From NCBI GenBank assembly GCA_023634235.1, contig JAMKCF010000028.1:2102001-2166000 (forward strand): a stretch of 64,000 bases of DNA, read 5' to 3'. Source of the stretch: Pisaster brevispinus (Eukaryota; Echinodermata; Asteroidea; Forcipulatida; Asteriidae). The position numbers were made by a program, and so were the translations under genes. Below, one piece after another: positions 54,480 to 64,000 of the stretch. How positions within the stretch are numbered: the stretch's first letter is position 1; each line of letters starts with the position of its first letter. Under the pieces are notes generated by a model, which worked only from the letters and a program-made list of their open reading frames with translations, was not told the DNA's origin and ran no database searches.

Positions 54480-54639
54480 TGTAGCGGTATGCCATTAGTA
54501 GACTAACTCAAGTCTAATGTTTATCTTCCCAGTATGCATCACCTTATAACATGGCTGCTCACATGTAAGCTACTATGCTTGTGTCTATCCAAATAAAGCT
54601 CAAGAAGCCTCTACCTCACGAAGTTGTCAACCTTCTTTA
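54480..54639 (+). repeat. 3' LTR, 160 bp
   Basis: Starts TGTAGCGGTATGCCATTAGT and ends CAACCTTCTTTA. Followed by the AGGTG target duplication. Confidence 0.88.
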
Positions 54640-54644
54640 AGGTG

Positions 54645-56026
54645 GATATTAACTTGAGAGCGCTCCGACATTTTTCCAGGTTAAATAAACCTTCCACCAT
54701 ATACCTGATGGGAAAGATTTGGCCAATGTACATGTCATCCGACTTGAATTGGTTAATAGACCCTGCAAGTCTGGCGCATATTCAAACATTTTTGGGACTG
54801 CTTTGTTCCAATGTACATTGCCTGAATGCGTAAAAGAAACAAACTTGTGCACATTAAACAGGTCCCAATGTTCGTATACGCGCGAGACTTGCACAGTCCA
54901 TAGTAAATACAGGGCTTCAGAGTTTCTTGAAAGAGGCAAACTTGCAAACATTTTGTGTAATCACAGGATGTGGCAAATATTGTACACATGGTCATTTTAT
55001 ATGATGGCCACACACAAGCTCATAGCTTTGACCTCCATGAGTGTGTGCTCATCTTGTGTTGATGAATATGACCATATGTACACAGTGTATGCTACATCCT
55101 GTGATTGGTGTCGCAGCAAAAAGTTACAAAGTCAAACCAGAACCAATAAGAATAAAGTTATTACGGACATTAGTGTAGTTAGCTCCAGTAATATGTCAGA
55201 CTATTTTATATAGACTATATATAAATATATTCAATGGTTATAGCATATAAACTGTTAGGGTGACACATCAAGGCCTGGAGCAGGTTTCACAATAAGCTAA
55301 GATTGATCTTAACTGTGTATCAATCTCAGTTGCCAAGCAAAGTGTCGTAAAACATGCCACTTTACTGTAATACTTGTCAAAACATCTTAAGATAAATCTA
55401 ATTAAGTACTTTGTGAAATCAAGCTCTGGAATTCTACCTTGAAATGAGCACGCCGGCCTTTTTCATTTTGCAAAGGGCATTCCCAACACTATTAAAGTCT
55501 ACTGGAAATTTTTAGGCATCAAGGCCAAGACCAGGGCAACACTGAAGGCCTCGCGCTTTGTGGCCTCTATGAAAAGCCCGGCTCATACTTTCTGTAAATA
55601 CGATTTCTCAAGAGTTGAGCTGTGCTCTTGCAAAACATTCGCAGCGAAAACAGAGTTGTGACGCAAACATTTGGAAGTATGAACCAGGCTTAATTCCTGG
55701 CATGCACATCTTCTTCCTGTAGTTCAACAAGAGTTTAAAGGTTATATTTGTTTAAAGGTTGTAGTTTAAAGGTTTATTATCCCAATGTTTGACTATGATT
55801 CCATTTATACATGGTTTTGCTTTTTAGCTGTTGACACATTCCGACTTTATTCATTAAACACGGCACTGTAATAAAAGTTGTCCCGTTTCTTATGATATTT
55901 GATTAATTTATGTTCGTACCAAAGAGGCGTGTTCTTATGGCTGAACCAATGGAGTGTGGGTTCGATTGCGAGTGTCCTTGAGCTAGGCACTTGACACTAT
56001 TGAGTCCTATAAAACATGCTAATAGA
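54645..56026. other. Intergenic with small repeats
   Basis: Holds a TTAAGAT-family element (about 55275-55435), a GGCC-rich repeat (55430-55590) and a SINE fragment with GTGTGGGTTCGATTGC and GTCCTTGAG (55925-56010). A 164-codon frame at 54719-55213 shows no known domain and its codon pattern is not convincing. Confidence 0.5.
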
Positions 56027-56197
56027 CCTTTTGCATTGGCGTCATACAGCCGCCATTTAGAGGTAAACCGATGACGAAACAATGGAAATGCACAGTTTTG
56101 TATGCGTGGTGCTCAGGATTGACCAATGAACAACCTCCATTTGACCTCTAGGCGAGGGCGCCCATCTCAAATGACGTCATGTGCATCAGGTCTATTA
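56027..56197. mobile_element. Small TIR element (MITE)
   Basis: TAATAGACCTTTTGCAT at the left and ATGTGCATCAGGTCTATTA at the right form imperfect terminal inverted repeats. Inside are GGCGTCATACAGCCGCCATTT and a partial complement. Non-coding. Confidence 0.6.
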
Positions 56198-56239
56198 CAC
56201 TCACTCATGCGAACAGACAGTTGTTGGTTGGACTTTGTC

Positions 56240-56325
56240 CGTTGTGGGGGATTGTTCCCCCCCCCCCCCCCGGCTACACCGCTGTACTCTAATTCCCACA
56301 GACCTTAACCCTAACCCTTATGTGT
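56240..56325. repeat. C-run and short telomere-like motif
   Basis: A C-run at 56259-56272 is followed by TTAACCCTAACCCTTA near 56305-56320, two copies of the CCCTAA hexamer. Confidence 0.6.
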
Positions 56326-56459
56326 AAGTGGGGGGTTATCGGAAGATTTTTTAATGACTACTTTTCAAGTGAAAATGGTGTATTTTTTATAGTAAATTTG
56401 CTCGCAGTTCTTTTTTATGCACTAGTTTAATTAGTTTGGCTGAGCTAATTAGTGAACCA

Positions 56460-57645
56460 ATTTGACCGGGTGCCTACGGATGATGGTTTGGGATATAAGG
56501 AAGACAGTAATGAAAAGATTAAGGAATTCAGAATTCCGTTCGCTCTGTCAAAGACGGTCGTTGACAAGGTTTTTAAAAATTTGGTGCTAGCACCAAATTT
56601 GTGCCGGCACTAAAGTTAGTGCTGACTTCAGTCTGGTCTTCTTCATCACAAACGAGGAATCCGTACAAAAAGCAAGTTTGTAAACTAAATGTAGTAAGTT
56701 CTCATTCTAAATTTCGATATTATTGTAACTTATAAGCAATAGTTTTAAAGAATGCGATGAGATATATATTTAAATGTTAAACACTATTTTGCTGGGGGTT
56801 TCTCTGACCATAGAGACAAGGAACTCTATGCTCTGAAGTCTGACTCTGATGTCTTTTTGATGATGTCTCGGCTCTTTCACTGGCTGGCTCTGCCCCATTG
56901 TTGTTGGCTCATTTAAATTCTACCTCTTCAAGGCTCTTATTTTCCAAACAGCACACACAGTACACAGTACAGATTTTTTCCCTAGAGAAAGCCTGCATTT
57001 TGAAAAAATCCTTAACTTGGTATTTTTAAAACGGCGGACTGGAATAAACAAGTAAAATTTGTTTTTCTATGCCTAAACAGGGAAAGCCTGCGTTTCGAAA
57101 ATACCCTACTGTGGGTATTTCCGAAGCGGCGGACGAATTACCAGGTTTTTAGGTATTTCAAAGCCTGAAGAGGAAAAGCCTGTGTTTCGAAAATACCCGA
57201 TGTGGGTTATTTCGAAACGGTGGATCGGAATGACCAGGCTCTTAGGTTTTTCACAAAGCCTGAGCAAGGAAAGCCTGCGTTTCGAAAATACCCACCAGGG
57301 TATTTTTGAAACGGCGGAGTGTAATTACCAGGCTTTTAGGTTTTTCAAAGCCTGAAAAGGGTAAGCCTGCGTTTCGAACATACTCTAAAGTGGGTATTTT
57401 CGAAACGGTGGACTGGAATTACCAGGCTTTAACAAAAAAAATAAAATCCGAACAGCTACATGTATTTTGTGAAACAATTATTTAATCGGGACGCATATGG
57501 ATTATGATTTGGGATGTACGAAAGACATGCGAGTAGAAACAAATTAAGATTAGGGATTACGTTCGCACTGTCAATGACGGTCGTTAGCAAGGTTTTTTGA
57601 AATTTTGTACTGGCACTAAATGTAGTGCCGACTTCAGTCTGGTCT
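56460..57645. repeat. 94-bp tandem array flanked by direct repeats
   Basis: Five units begin with AAAGCCTG near 56988, 57083, 57174, 57270 and 57363. Each contains CGTTTCGAAAATACCC and its near-complement GGGTATTTTCGAAACGG, so every unit is a hairpin. The array is bracketed by diverged direct repeats of about 170 bp (56465-56640 and 57486-57645) sharing GACGGTCGTT, AGCAAGGTTTTT and GACTTCAGTCTGGTCT. Confidence 0.85.
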
Positions 57646-57795
57646 GTGTGGGCCTTTGTAGACACAATCACAGACCGCAGATCGACTGAAACCTGCTGTA
57701 GATTTTCAACTTTAACAATTTATAATGATCCGTCTGGAATCCTTTATTGACATTATGATTAAATACACGTTAAGCATAAAGTATTGCTGTAAGTC

Positions 57796-57957
57796 ATGGG
57801 CAAACAGAATAAAAGCAGGCCTGCCAGGCGGTATGAAACCAATGGAAAGAAAGACGCCGACGTTAAAAACCAAAACAAATTGATGACAGTGGAATGGAAT
57901 CAGGAACGGAGTAGGATGGATACGGACACGGTTGCTCCCACAGACAGAGAGACAGGT
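57796..57957 (+). CDS. Possible first exon, lysine-rich start
   Basis: ATG at 57796 opens a hydrophilic, basic frame (MGKQNKSRPARRYETNGKKD) running to a GTAAAA donor after ACA-G at 57956. It lies upstream of the helicase exons on the same strand, and DDX54 proteins start with a basic, disordered region. The phase (1) does not match the next helicase exon (0), so a further exon would be needed. Its identity is unproven. Confidence 0.3.
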
Positions 57958-58035
57958 AAAATGATATCACCAGCACTTGGTACAATTATTACTTATTCCT
58001 ACAATGACCAGTGGTCATACATAACTAGTATTTAG

Positions 58036-59331
58036 GCAGTGTACATATGTGTAAGATTAAGAACAATCGTATTCAGCTAACCCGTTTTTAACCAGCTTTC
58101 ACTTTTTTTATAATTTACATACAAATACTAAAATAGTATTTAAAAAAAGACCCCAGGCATACCGGGCCGGCTAACTGGGGCCCTGTACTCCTTTAAAAAA
58201 TGAGATATACTTGCAATTAATGACTGAACAGTGGATGTCAAATGTTCATGACATTAGGTAGCTATGGCCTGAGTCGCCCCTAGCAAAGCCACCCCCTGAC
58301 GACAGAGTCGCCCCAGACAAATGCCCCGTGTAAAAGTTTGAGTGATAAAGTCATTTTACAAAGTGACTGTGCAATTTTTTTTTTTTAGGCCTGATGTTTC
58401 AACTTTTGTTTCGAGTCTTTCATGAAGGCTTTTGCTTTAGCTTCCAAGAGAGGCTCCAAGTTTAATCTGCTAGAGTTGATAACAAGTTGGTAAAAAACAA
58501 TGGGGTGCCTACCCTAATTTAAAAGTAAATAATAAACAAGTAAACAAAAAGGTACAAAATTTAATGAAATTTAAACACATAAACTATGTTCCGTGCACGT
58601 ACACCAAAACCAAGTAACACATTTTATCTCTTAAAGATCAAATGCTTTATACTCGGAAAAGTCTGCATGCTTAGTTGGTTAGCTTAATTACCAGCATTCT
58701 GCATAATACCAGGATGTTATGTATGCTTAAAGCCAAAGGTTGGGAAGTACATGTACTTGTTGCATTGCTTTATTGATTATACATGTAATACAAACATGCC
58801 AAACTATTTTGTATGTTTTTTTTGTGTGTGGTTGTGTGTCCACACACGCAAAGTACACACTGTGGATATGACACTGCGTTTCATTTCTTTTATGTGGAAA
58901 AGCTATGCAAATGAAGGATCCTATGAACAAACTTGCAGCCAATCAAAATGCAAGAAAATTATAATGTAACAGAGTATAGGGAAGTGTATATTGTGTGGTT
59001 TGCCATAGCAAAATTTGTGACAAACTGGGGTTTTAAGGTTTGGTATGGTTAGCCAATCGGATGATCCAAAATCAGCCACTCACATTGCAGACTTTAATTA
59101 ACCAATCAGTGCAATGAATTGAGCAATTTTAGCCAATAGGGTGAAGCGTTTCTTTCTGCCAATCACACAAAATTTGGGGATGCAAAAGCAAAGGCCCTTA
59201 GTTCTGGTAACAAGTACTTTCAGGACTCCTTGGAAAGACGACTGAAAACAATAAAAGAAGTAAATAAAGTAAATACACATTTCCTATCACCCCAAAACAT
59301 TGTGGCTTATTACTTGATATTTTTTATTAAA
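58036..59331. other. Intergenic or intronic, no gene
   Basis: No exon is recognised. An ACTGGGGCCCTGTACTCC copy lies near 58175. Short open frames have no domain. Confidence 0.5.
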
Positions 59332-59590
59332 AAGTCGCATCCCCTTATGGTGATCCCGGGGCTGCCGCTTCCCAGGTTGTATCGTAAACTTGGGTGTGAT
59401 CCCTGGCTGCACGGCAGCTCACAGTTGAATGGCTTCTGACTGGCACCCCCGAACAAAGATATTGACTAATAGGGAGACCGCCAACATAGGGCTGGATAGC
59501 TCAGTTGGTAGAGCGCCGGTACGTTAATCTGGAGGTCGTTGGTTCAAGTCCCGCTCCAGTCAATTTTTCTTTGTTCAAACCCAAATTACC
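59332..59590 (+). mobile_element. tRNA-bearing SINE-like repeat, copy b
   Basis: The best-preserved copy of the family: body from GTCGCATCCCCTTATGGTGA, tRNA-like segment at 59489-59562 with TAGCTCAGTTGGTAGAGC (A box), GGTTCAAGTCCC (B box) and paired ends GGGCTGG/CCAGTC, then the TTTTTCTTTGTTC end. Confidence 0.85.
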
Positions 59591-59974
59591 CCAATAAAGT
59601 AGGGGGCGACTTTTTGGAGTGGGCGACTTTTCTGGGGGGCGAGATGACTGGTTTCCATTGGGTGTTATGGCTCCTTTTAACATAGGTCTTGTCATACTCA
59701 TAGTCATAATGGTGACTATGATAATACCGAAGTTAAAAGAGAGCCATAACAACAGTCCAACAAGTTTGGCTACAGTACATGCTCATGTCATACAAGTTGC
59801 TGCTGATACATACACAGTTTACCGAAGTTACGATAGTTGAAAAACTGCCAATGAACAGCATGTTCTATGTACAAACTATTTAGTTTTTCAGTGAAACTCA
59901 AAATATCATAATTGTGTACAACACTAGTCAACAGTAGAGAATTCAAATTCTTGTTCTTAGCCCCCCCCCCCCAG

Positions 59975-60104
59975 CCTGGAAGAGTGTCCGTTGGTTTTCC
60001 CAAGCTAGACGGTTACACTTCAGATGCAGAGCCCGATACAAGAGAACTTGTTAAACAGATGAACAGGAAGAAGAAGAAGAAGTCTGGAGGTTTCCAGTCG
60101 ATTG
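59975..60104 (+). CDS. DDX54: DDX54-like exon: N-terminal basic region
   Basis: Acceptor CCCCAG, 130 nt in phase 0, donor GTGAGA in phase 1. Encodes GYTSDAEPDTRELVKQMN then KKKKKSGGFQSIG, the highly conserved stretch just before the Q motif of DDX54. This exon is undamaged. Confidence 0.85.
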
Positions 60105-60634
60105 GTGAGACATTTCTAATTCTTTAAATGTAGGGTCGCTGATTGGTTTTTGTCATCGTATCGCTAATTTACAGGCAACATTTTAACAAAGAGAAACAAT
60201 AAAAGTTACATGTGAAATTTTCAGCTGAACACAGTGTCTATTTGCTTAGAAATTTACACAAAAAAACTGTCACTGTATTTGTACTGTGATGATGTTGAAT
60301 CCATCCTTGTTTAGCAAGGTGACAGCGGGTACCAACTACTAATCGCATCTCTTGCTGCAGCATTCGTGAACAGACACCAACCCTCAGAAATCTGAGAAAC
60401 GATTCATAGTGTGGATTTTGTCAACAAACTTTGTCAACAAACAAATTATGGGTTACTGATACGGCTAAGGCTGGATTGCAGCGTCATCATGCATTGAAGT
60501 AGAGGGCATTTTTAGCAGAACACTTAGCAACTGTCGTAGCCGTAGCTGTAGCAACCTATTCAGTTAGGGTCTTATCCACATTTTGTGATAAGAGGTCAAA
60601 TATTAATTGTTGGAGCTGATTTGTGTCTTTGTAG

Positions 60635-60705
60635 GTTTAAGTAATCCAGTGTTTAACGGAATTATGAAGAAAGGTTACAAGATTCCAACACCAATCCAGA
60701 GAAAG
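60635..60705 (+). CDS. DDX54: DDX54-like exon: Q motif
   Basis: A 71-nt exon between acceptor TGTCTTTGTAG and donor [24 protein letters not shown] then TPIQRK, the Q motif that contacts adenine. Its donor is followed within about 2-5 bases by SINE-like copy c. Confidence 0.88.
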
Positions 60706-60707
60706 GT

Positions 60708-60965
60708 TAGTCATCCCCTTAAGGTGATCCCTCTCCTGCAGCTTCCAAGGTTGTATTGAAATTTGGGTGTGATCCCTGGCTTTACGGCAGTTACAGGCTG
60801 AATGGCCTCTGACTGGCACCCCTAAACAAAGATATTGTCAAAATAGGGAGACCACCAATATCAGGGCTACGTAGCTCAGTTGGTCGAGCGCCAACACATT
60901 AATTCAGAGGTCACAGGTTCAAGGCCCGAGCCTCTAGTAAATTTTTCTTTGTTCAGCCCCAAATT
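60708..60965 (+). mobile_element. tRNA-bearing SINE-like repeat, copy c
   Basis: Third family copy: AGTCATCCCCTTAAGGTGAT start, body with GTGTGATCCCTGGCT, tRNA-like segment at about 60864-60938 (TAGCTCAGTTGGTCGAGC, GGTTCAAGGCCC) and TTTTTCTTTGTTC end. More diverged than copies a and b. Confidence 0.83.
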
Positions 60966-61790
60966 ATTGTAAATGAATTCATCAAATGATATCATGCTGG
61001 AGGCTGGCATACATGTAGTGCATCTATCTGTCCAAACCGCAGTGGATGATATCAAAATGGTCAGACAGTAGGAGGGTTGACTGTGTACTGTGTACAACCA
61101 TTCATTGCATGATATCATAATTCAGGCTGGTGTAGTTTATTTATCATTCCAAACCACAATGGATGACATTTTACAGTCAGTGTGTAGTAGGTTTTCACTA
61201 TAAAGAAAATCAGCAACAATACTTGGTAAAGGTAGTGCTCAAGTTTTGTGTGATCATCTGTGTGTATGTACATGAAACAACGAACCTGTGACAATTTGGG
61301 CTTAATCCATTGTGTGAGTCAGGAGAAAATAGTGAAAAACCACTCACAACTTCCAGCTTGTAAACACATTGTCCTTAATTTTGGTTGTGAAATAACTAAA
61401 ATCAGCTGTGAAGTATTTCTAGGTTTTCAGATACAGTTTTCATGAATATGACTTCATTTCAGAGGGAAATATTTCACAGATAAAAATGCTTATGAACTTC
61501 ATGTTTCTCCATTTTAAATTTGTTTGGTACACGTACACACAATAATTTGTTTATTCATTTGCTGCTTTAGTTTTTATTGACCTTTCTTTACATTTTCTTG
61601 ATGTTATTAAATATAAATTAGCCTTCGTGCTGTGAAGAAAATTTTGTTTTTAATCCAACCATTTTTATCTATCTATCTATCTATCCTAATCAGTAAGCTT
61701 TCAGACTGAAATGAAACTTATCCTTACCAATCCTGTATAATACCTTTAAGTTGGCATCGTTTGATTGACATACTTTGTTGAATGTTTCAG
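60966..61790 (+). other. Helicase intron remainder
   Basis: No exon or gene is seen. It contains an ATCT microsatellite at 61668-61685 and an AT-rich, pyrimidine-containing approach to the acceptor GAATGTTTCAG. Confidence 0.6.
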
Positions 61791-61979
61791 TGTATACCGG
61801 TGATTATGGAGGGTTAAGATGTTGTTGCCATGGCAAGGACAGGCAGTGGTAAAACGACGGCTTTCCTCCTGCCCATGTTTGAGAGACTCCATCAGAGGTC
61901 GGCAAAGTCCGGAGCAAGAGCCCTCATCCTCTCTCCTACCAGAGAGCTGGCGCTTCAGACTTTGAAGTTTTCAAAAGAG
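61791..61979 (+). pseudogene. DDX54: DDX54-like exon: motifs I and Ia, with stop
   Basis: A 189-nt exon in phase 0/0 (donor GTAACT) encoding motif [17 protein letters not shown] and [17 protein letters not shown]. Codon 9 is TAA (61815-61817), where the family has Lys before [12 protein letters not shown] to TAA would be one substitution. The rest is well conserved. Confidence 0.88.
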
Positions 61980-62094
61980 GTAACTTCTAGGGTTTTGTTT
62001 ATTTTCCTATTTGCTCTGATCGTCTCCTGAAGACAATCAGAGCATGCTGATCGAAACGTTTAGTCTATAACCACCGGTTCTCTTCAGAACCAAC

Positions 62095-62122
62095 ACAACA
62101 CACACACACACACACACACAAG
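62095..62122. repeat. (CA)n microsatellite
   Basis: ACACACACACACACACAC in the helicase intron. Confidence 0.95.
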
Positions 62123-62555
62123 TGTGTAAACACCTCCAATCGGGGACCTCCTATTGTCCCTCTTTTATTTGGACTCTAACTTTTTGGCAACAGCTCCCAT
62201 TGGTTTTGTACACAATTTCTAACTGGGGACCTTTACCAAACCGGGGACCCTATTGTCCTCTTTTGTTATAGGTCCCCGGTTTGAATGTGAAAACAAACTC
62301 ACACACACTACACAAAAGAGATTTTCACATGGTGTTACCGCAAACCTCTCTTAGTTTCCACCATGCAACGTTTCAAATCCTACTTAACATTGGGTTTACC
62401 TGGTTAGTCTGCTGCCACCTAGTGTCCCCAAAAGTCTCCCATTGCTGAATGAAATTGTTCCCTGCCGTTTAGGGTTTTAAAGCTATTTCAAGCCAGAAGT
62501 AACATCAATTTACGGCTTGAAAATGATGGGTTTTTTTCTTCGTGTATCTTGGCAG

Positions 62556-62743
62556 CTAGGTCGTTTCACATCCCTGAAGGCGGAAGTAATCCTCGGTGGG
62601 GACAAACTTGATGATCAGTTTGCGGCGTTGCATGAGAACCCGGACGTCATCATCGCGAAGCCGGGACGCCTGCTCCACGTTCTGGTTGAGATGGAGATGA
62701 AGTTGAAGTACATTGAGTACGTTGTGTTTGACGAAGCAGACAG
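62556..62743 (+). CDS. DDX54: DDX54-like exon: motifs GG, Ib and II
   Basis: Acceptor TATCTTGGCAG, 188 nt, donor GTGAGA. Encodes [36 protein letters not shown] and VVFDEADR. Thr of motif Ib (TPGR) is Lys here, a change expected to hurt RNA binding. The DEAD catalytic motif is intact. Confidence 0.88.
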
Positions 62744-62867
62744 GTGAGAAGTAGAATTCACCGTCTGCTCAGAACTGTACGGTCATTAATTGCATTTAAC
62801 ATCTATTAAATTGTTGCAGTACCCGCTGCTAAGGATTCGAACCTAGTTCCCATAGAACAAATCTACA

Positions 62868-62940
62868 CAGTGAAGTAGATATACACATGGCATTACCGCA
62901 AACTGAGTCTACATTGATACCTCACCACGCAATGCCTTAA
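62868..62940. repeat. Interspersed repeat, TACCGCAAAC family
   Basis: CACATGGCATTACCGCAAAC with ATTGATACCTCACCACGCA, matching 20500-20562; a partial copy lies at 62323-62378. Confidence 0.6.
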
Positions 62941-63547
62941 GAAGTCGTCATCATCATCATGATCATGGCTCCCATCACTGTGTAATGATCTGATTCTCTC
63001 CAGCATAGATCTTGGAAGTTCAGTGCTGAACTTGCAGCACCGGCCTTAATAGATGATCTCCAAGAAGTATTTAACTTCAGTTCACATCATGAAACTTGCG
63101 TGCTCTGCACAATTACACTGGTAGCGCCCCTCATTTGTTAGAAAGTCTATGTTTAAACACTCTGACTGTGTTTGTATCACAATTTTAAACACGCCCATGT
63201 GATCTCTCTGGATCTCTTCTTGATCAATCAGAATGGACAAACTGTCCCAAGTATTTATGAATGGTAGATAAACTATTGCAGCCTGAACCAAGATATCATG
63301 TGGCGAATGCATCTGCACTGTGGATGTTGTACAGCTCTGTTCGCATCTGCACCACCATGGGATGGCTTCAAATGGTTGGTCAACTTGCAGGAAAATGTCA
63401 AGAAAGTGTAAACATTACTTCCTTGGCTTTGTGACTGTTTGTCAGATGAAAAGATTTCTCTGGAGGAGAGTGATTAAAACTGAATCCATTTCTCTCCTGA
63501 TTATTTCAAATGGTGGTCTATAATTTTTTTCTCTTAGCACCTTTCAC

Positions 63548-63732
63548 ACTTTTTGATATGGGTTTTGCCGAGCAGCTTCGGGAGATTCTACATTCTCTGC
63601 CGCAGCATCGTCAGACACTCCTCTTTTTCGGCGACGCTGCCTAAATCTCTTGTTGAGTTTGCCAAGGCTGGACTGAACGACCCAACCCTCATACGGCTTG
63701 ACGTGGAGACGAAGATATCAGATCAACTCAAG
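63548..63732 (+). pseudogene. DDX54: DDX54-like exon: motif III, lost acceptor and frameshift
   Basis: Codes [26 protein letters not shown], split here by frame: a T5 run at 63624-63628 has one base too many, after which the [16 protein letters not shown] frame resumes and ends at donor GTATGA. The base before the exon should be AG but is AC (63546-63547). Removing the extra base restores the expected intron phase, supporting a one-base insertion. Confidence 0.85.
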
Positions 63733-64000
63733 GTATGAAAATCATTTGTGTCTTGGGGCAAAAATGCTCAGTGCAAAAATCGTTATATCTTAGTGTGTAC
63801 TTGTATTGTGTGTACATTTGGGTTACTTTAAGCAAGGTACAACGATTTGAATATTCAAACTCATGTATAACGTAAATGCTCTTTTAGTTTTTGCACTAAC
63901 ACGACTGTTTGTTCTTCCTCTGTTGGTATCATTTTCCAGCAAGCTTACTGACCATTTTACAACCATTCAACTGCTTGGGTTATGTAGTGTACGGTGGCAC

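Larger units (their letters stand above)
49765..54639 (+). mobile_element. Degenerate Ty3/gypsy retrotransposon with nested insert
   Basis: Order LTR, primer site, gag, protease, (inserted DNA transposon), reverse transcriptase, integrase, LTR: the standard Ty3/gypsy order. Every coding block carries stops, frameshifts or deletions, and most of RNase H is missing between about 53100 and 53190. The two LTRs are still very similar. The element sits between the satellite array and the helicase region. Confidence 0.88.
59975..63732 (+). pseudogene. DDX54: DDX54-like DEAD-box RNA helicase, damaged, 3' part beyond window
   Basis: Five exons (59975-60104, 60635-60705, 61791-61979, 62556-62743, 63548-63732) follow the DDX54/Dbp10 family, a nucleolar helicase of large-subunit rRNA processing: [27 protein letters not shown] (Q motif), ARTGSGKT (I), PTREL (Ia), GGD, PGR (Ib), DEAD (II), SAT (III). 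Phases agree at every junction. Lesions: TAA at 61815-61817 where the family has Lys, Thr to Lys in motif Ib (AKPGR), AC instead of AG at the last acceptor (63546-63547), and an extra T at 63624-63628. Introns are kept, so it is not a processed copy. It is either an unprocessed pseudogene or a gene with assembly errors. Confidence 0.85.

Noticed and set aside
54719..55213. 164-codon plus-strand frame as a gene
   Set aside because: No domain or splice context; it lies in repeat-rich DNA just after the LTR element, and overlapping frames are equally open.
56300..56322. Interstitial telomere or chromosome-fusion scar
   Set aside because: Only two CCCTAA hexamers are present; too few to mean anything.

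Overview
The window is eukaryotic nuclear DNA from a marine invertebrate deuterostome, most likely an echinoderm. This is an inference from three things: AT-rich, intron-rich sequence crowded with small repeats; multi-domain scavenger-receptor (SRCR) genes of the kind known to be expanded in sea urchins and amphioxus; and tRNA-derived SINEs typical of marine animals. Nothing bacterial was seen. Exon limits are read from splice signals and reading-frame continuity, not from transcripts.

Layout. (1) 1.95-6.97 kb: a tandem array of 22 valine tRNA units with a 210-234 bp period. Eighteen are plain AAC copies, two carry a UAC anticodon and two have a destroyed T-arm; both borders are decayed. (2) 8.3-15.4 kb, minus strand: SRCR receptor gene B (signal peptide, 4 SRCR, one transmembrane helix, proline-rich tail; about 660 aa). 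(3) 20.8-38.7 kb, minus strand: paralogous SRCR receptor gene A (same plan, 6 SRCR, about 908 aa). Each SRCR domain is one phase 1-1 exon, so domains can be added, lost or recombined without breaking the frame. Relic SRCR exons, a chimeric exon and large intron duplications show this has happened. (4) 38.7-49.7 kb: repeat-rich intergenic DNA with several long-inverted-repeat DNA elements, a broken LTR-retroelement integrase and a 170-190 bp satellite. (5) 49.76-54.64 kb: a degenerate Ty3/gypsy element with both LTRs and a 5 bp target duplication, carrying a truncated PIF/Harbinger transposase inside. (6) 54.6-59.9 kb: repeats and possibly a first exon. (7) 59.97 kb to the right edge, plus strand: five exons of a DDX54-type DEAD-box RNA helicase with an in-frame stop, a lost splice acceptor and a frameshift, so it is probably an unprocessed pseudogene, or assembly errors if not.

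The two receptor genes appear to act at the cell surface: secreted-type N terminus, extracellular SRCR domains, a single helix followed by cysteines, and a proline-rich cytoplasmic tail. Gene A keeps a PPxY-type motif (a known WW-domain ligand). In gene B the tail exon is partly duplicated: the copy with the PPxY-like segment has a stop codon before it, and the open copy lacks the segment. The tRNA array has no visible functional link to the receptors.

No wholly new system can be claimed from sequence alone. The strongest leads are the valine tRNA array with its isoacceptor switch, the modular SRCR gene pair with divergent tails, and the decayed helicase with a SINE next to its splice donor.
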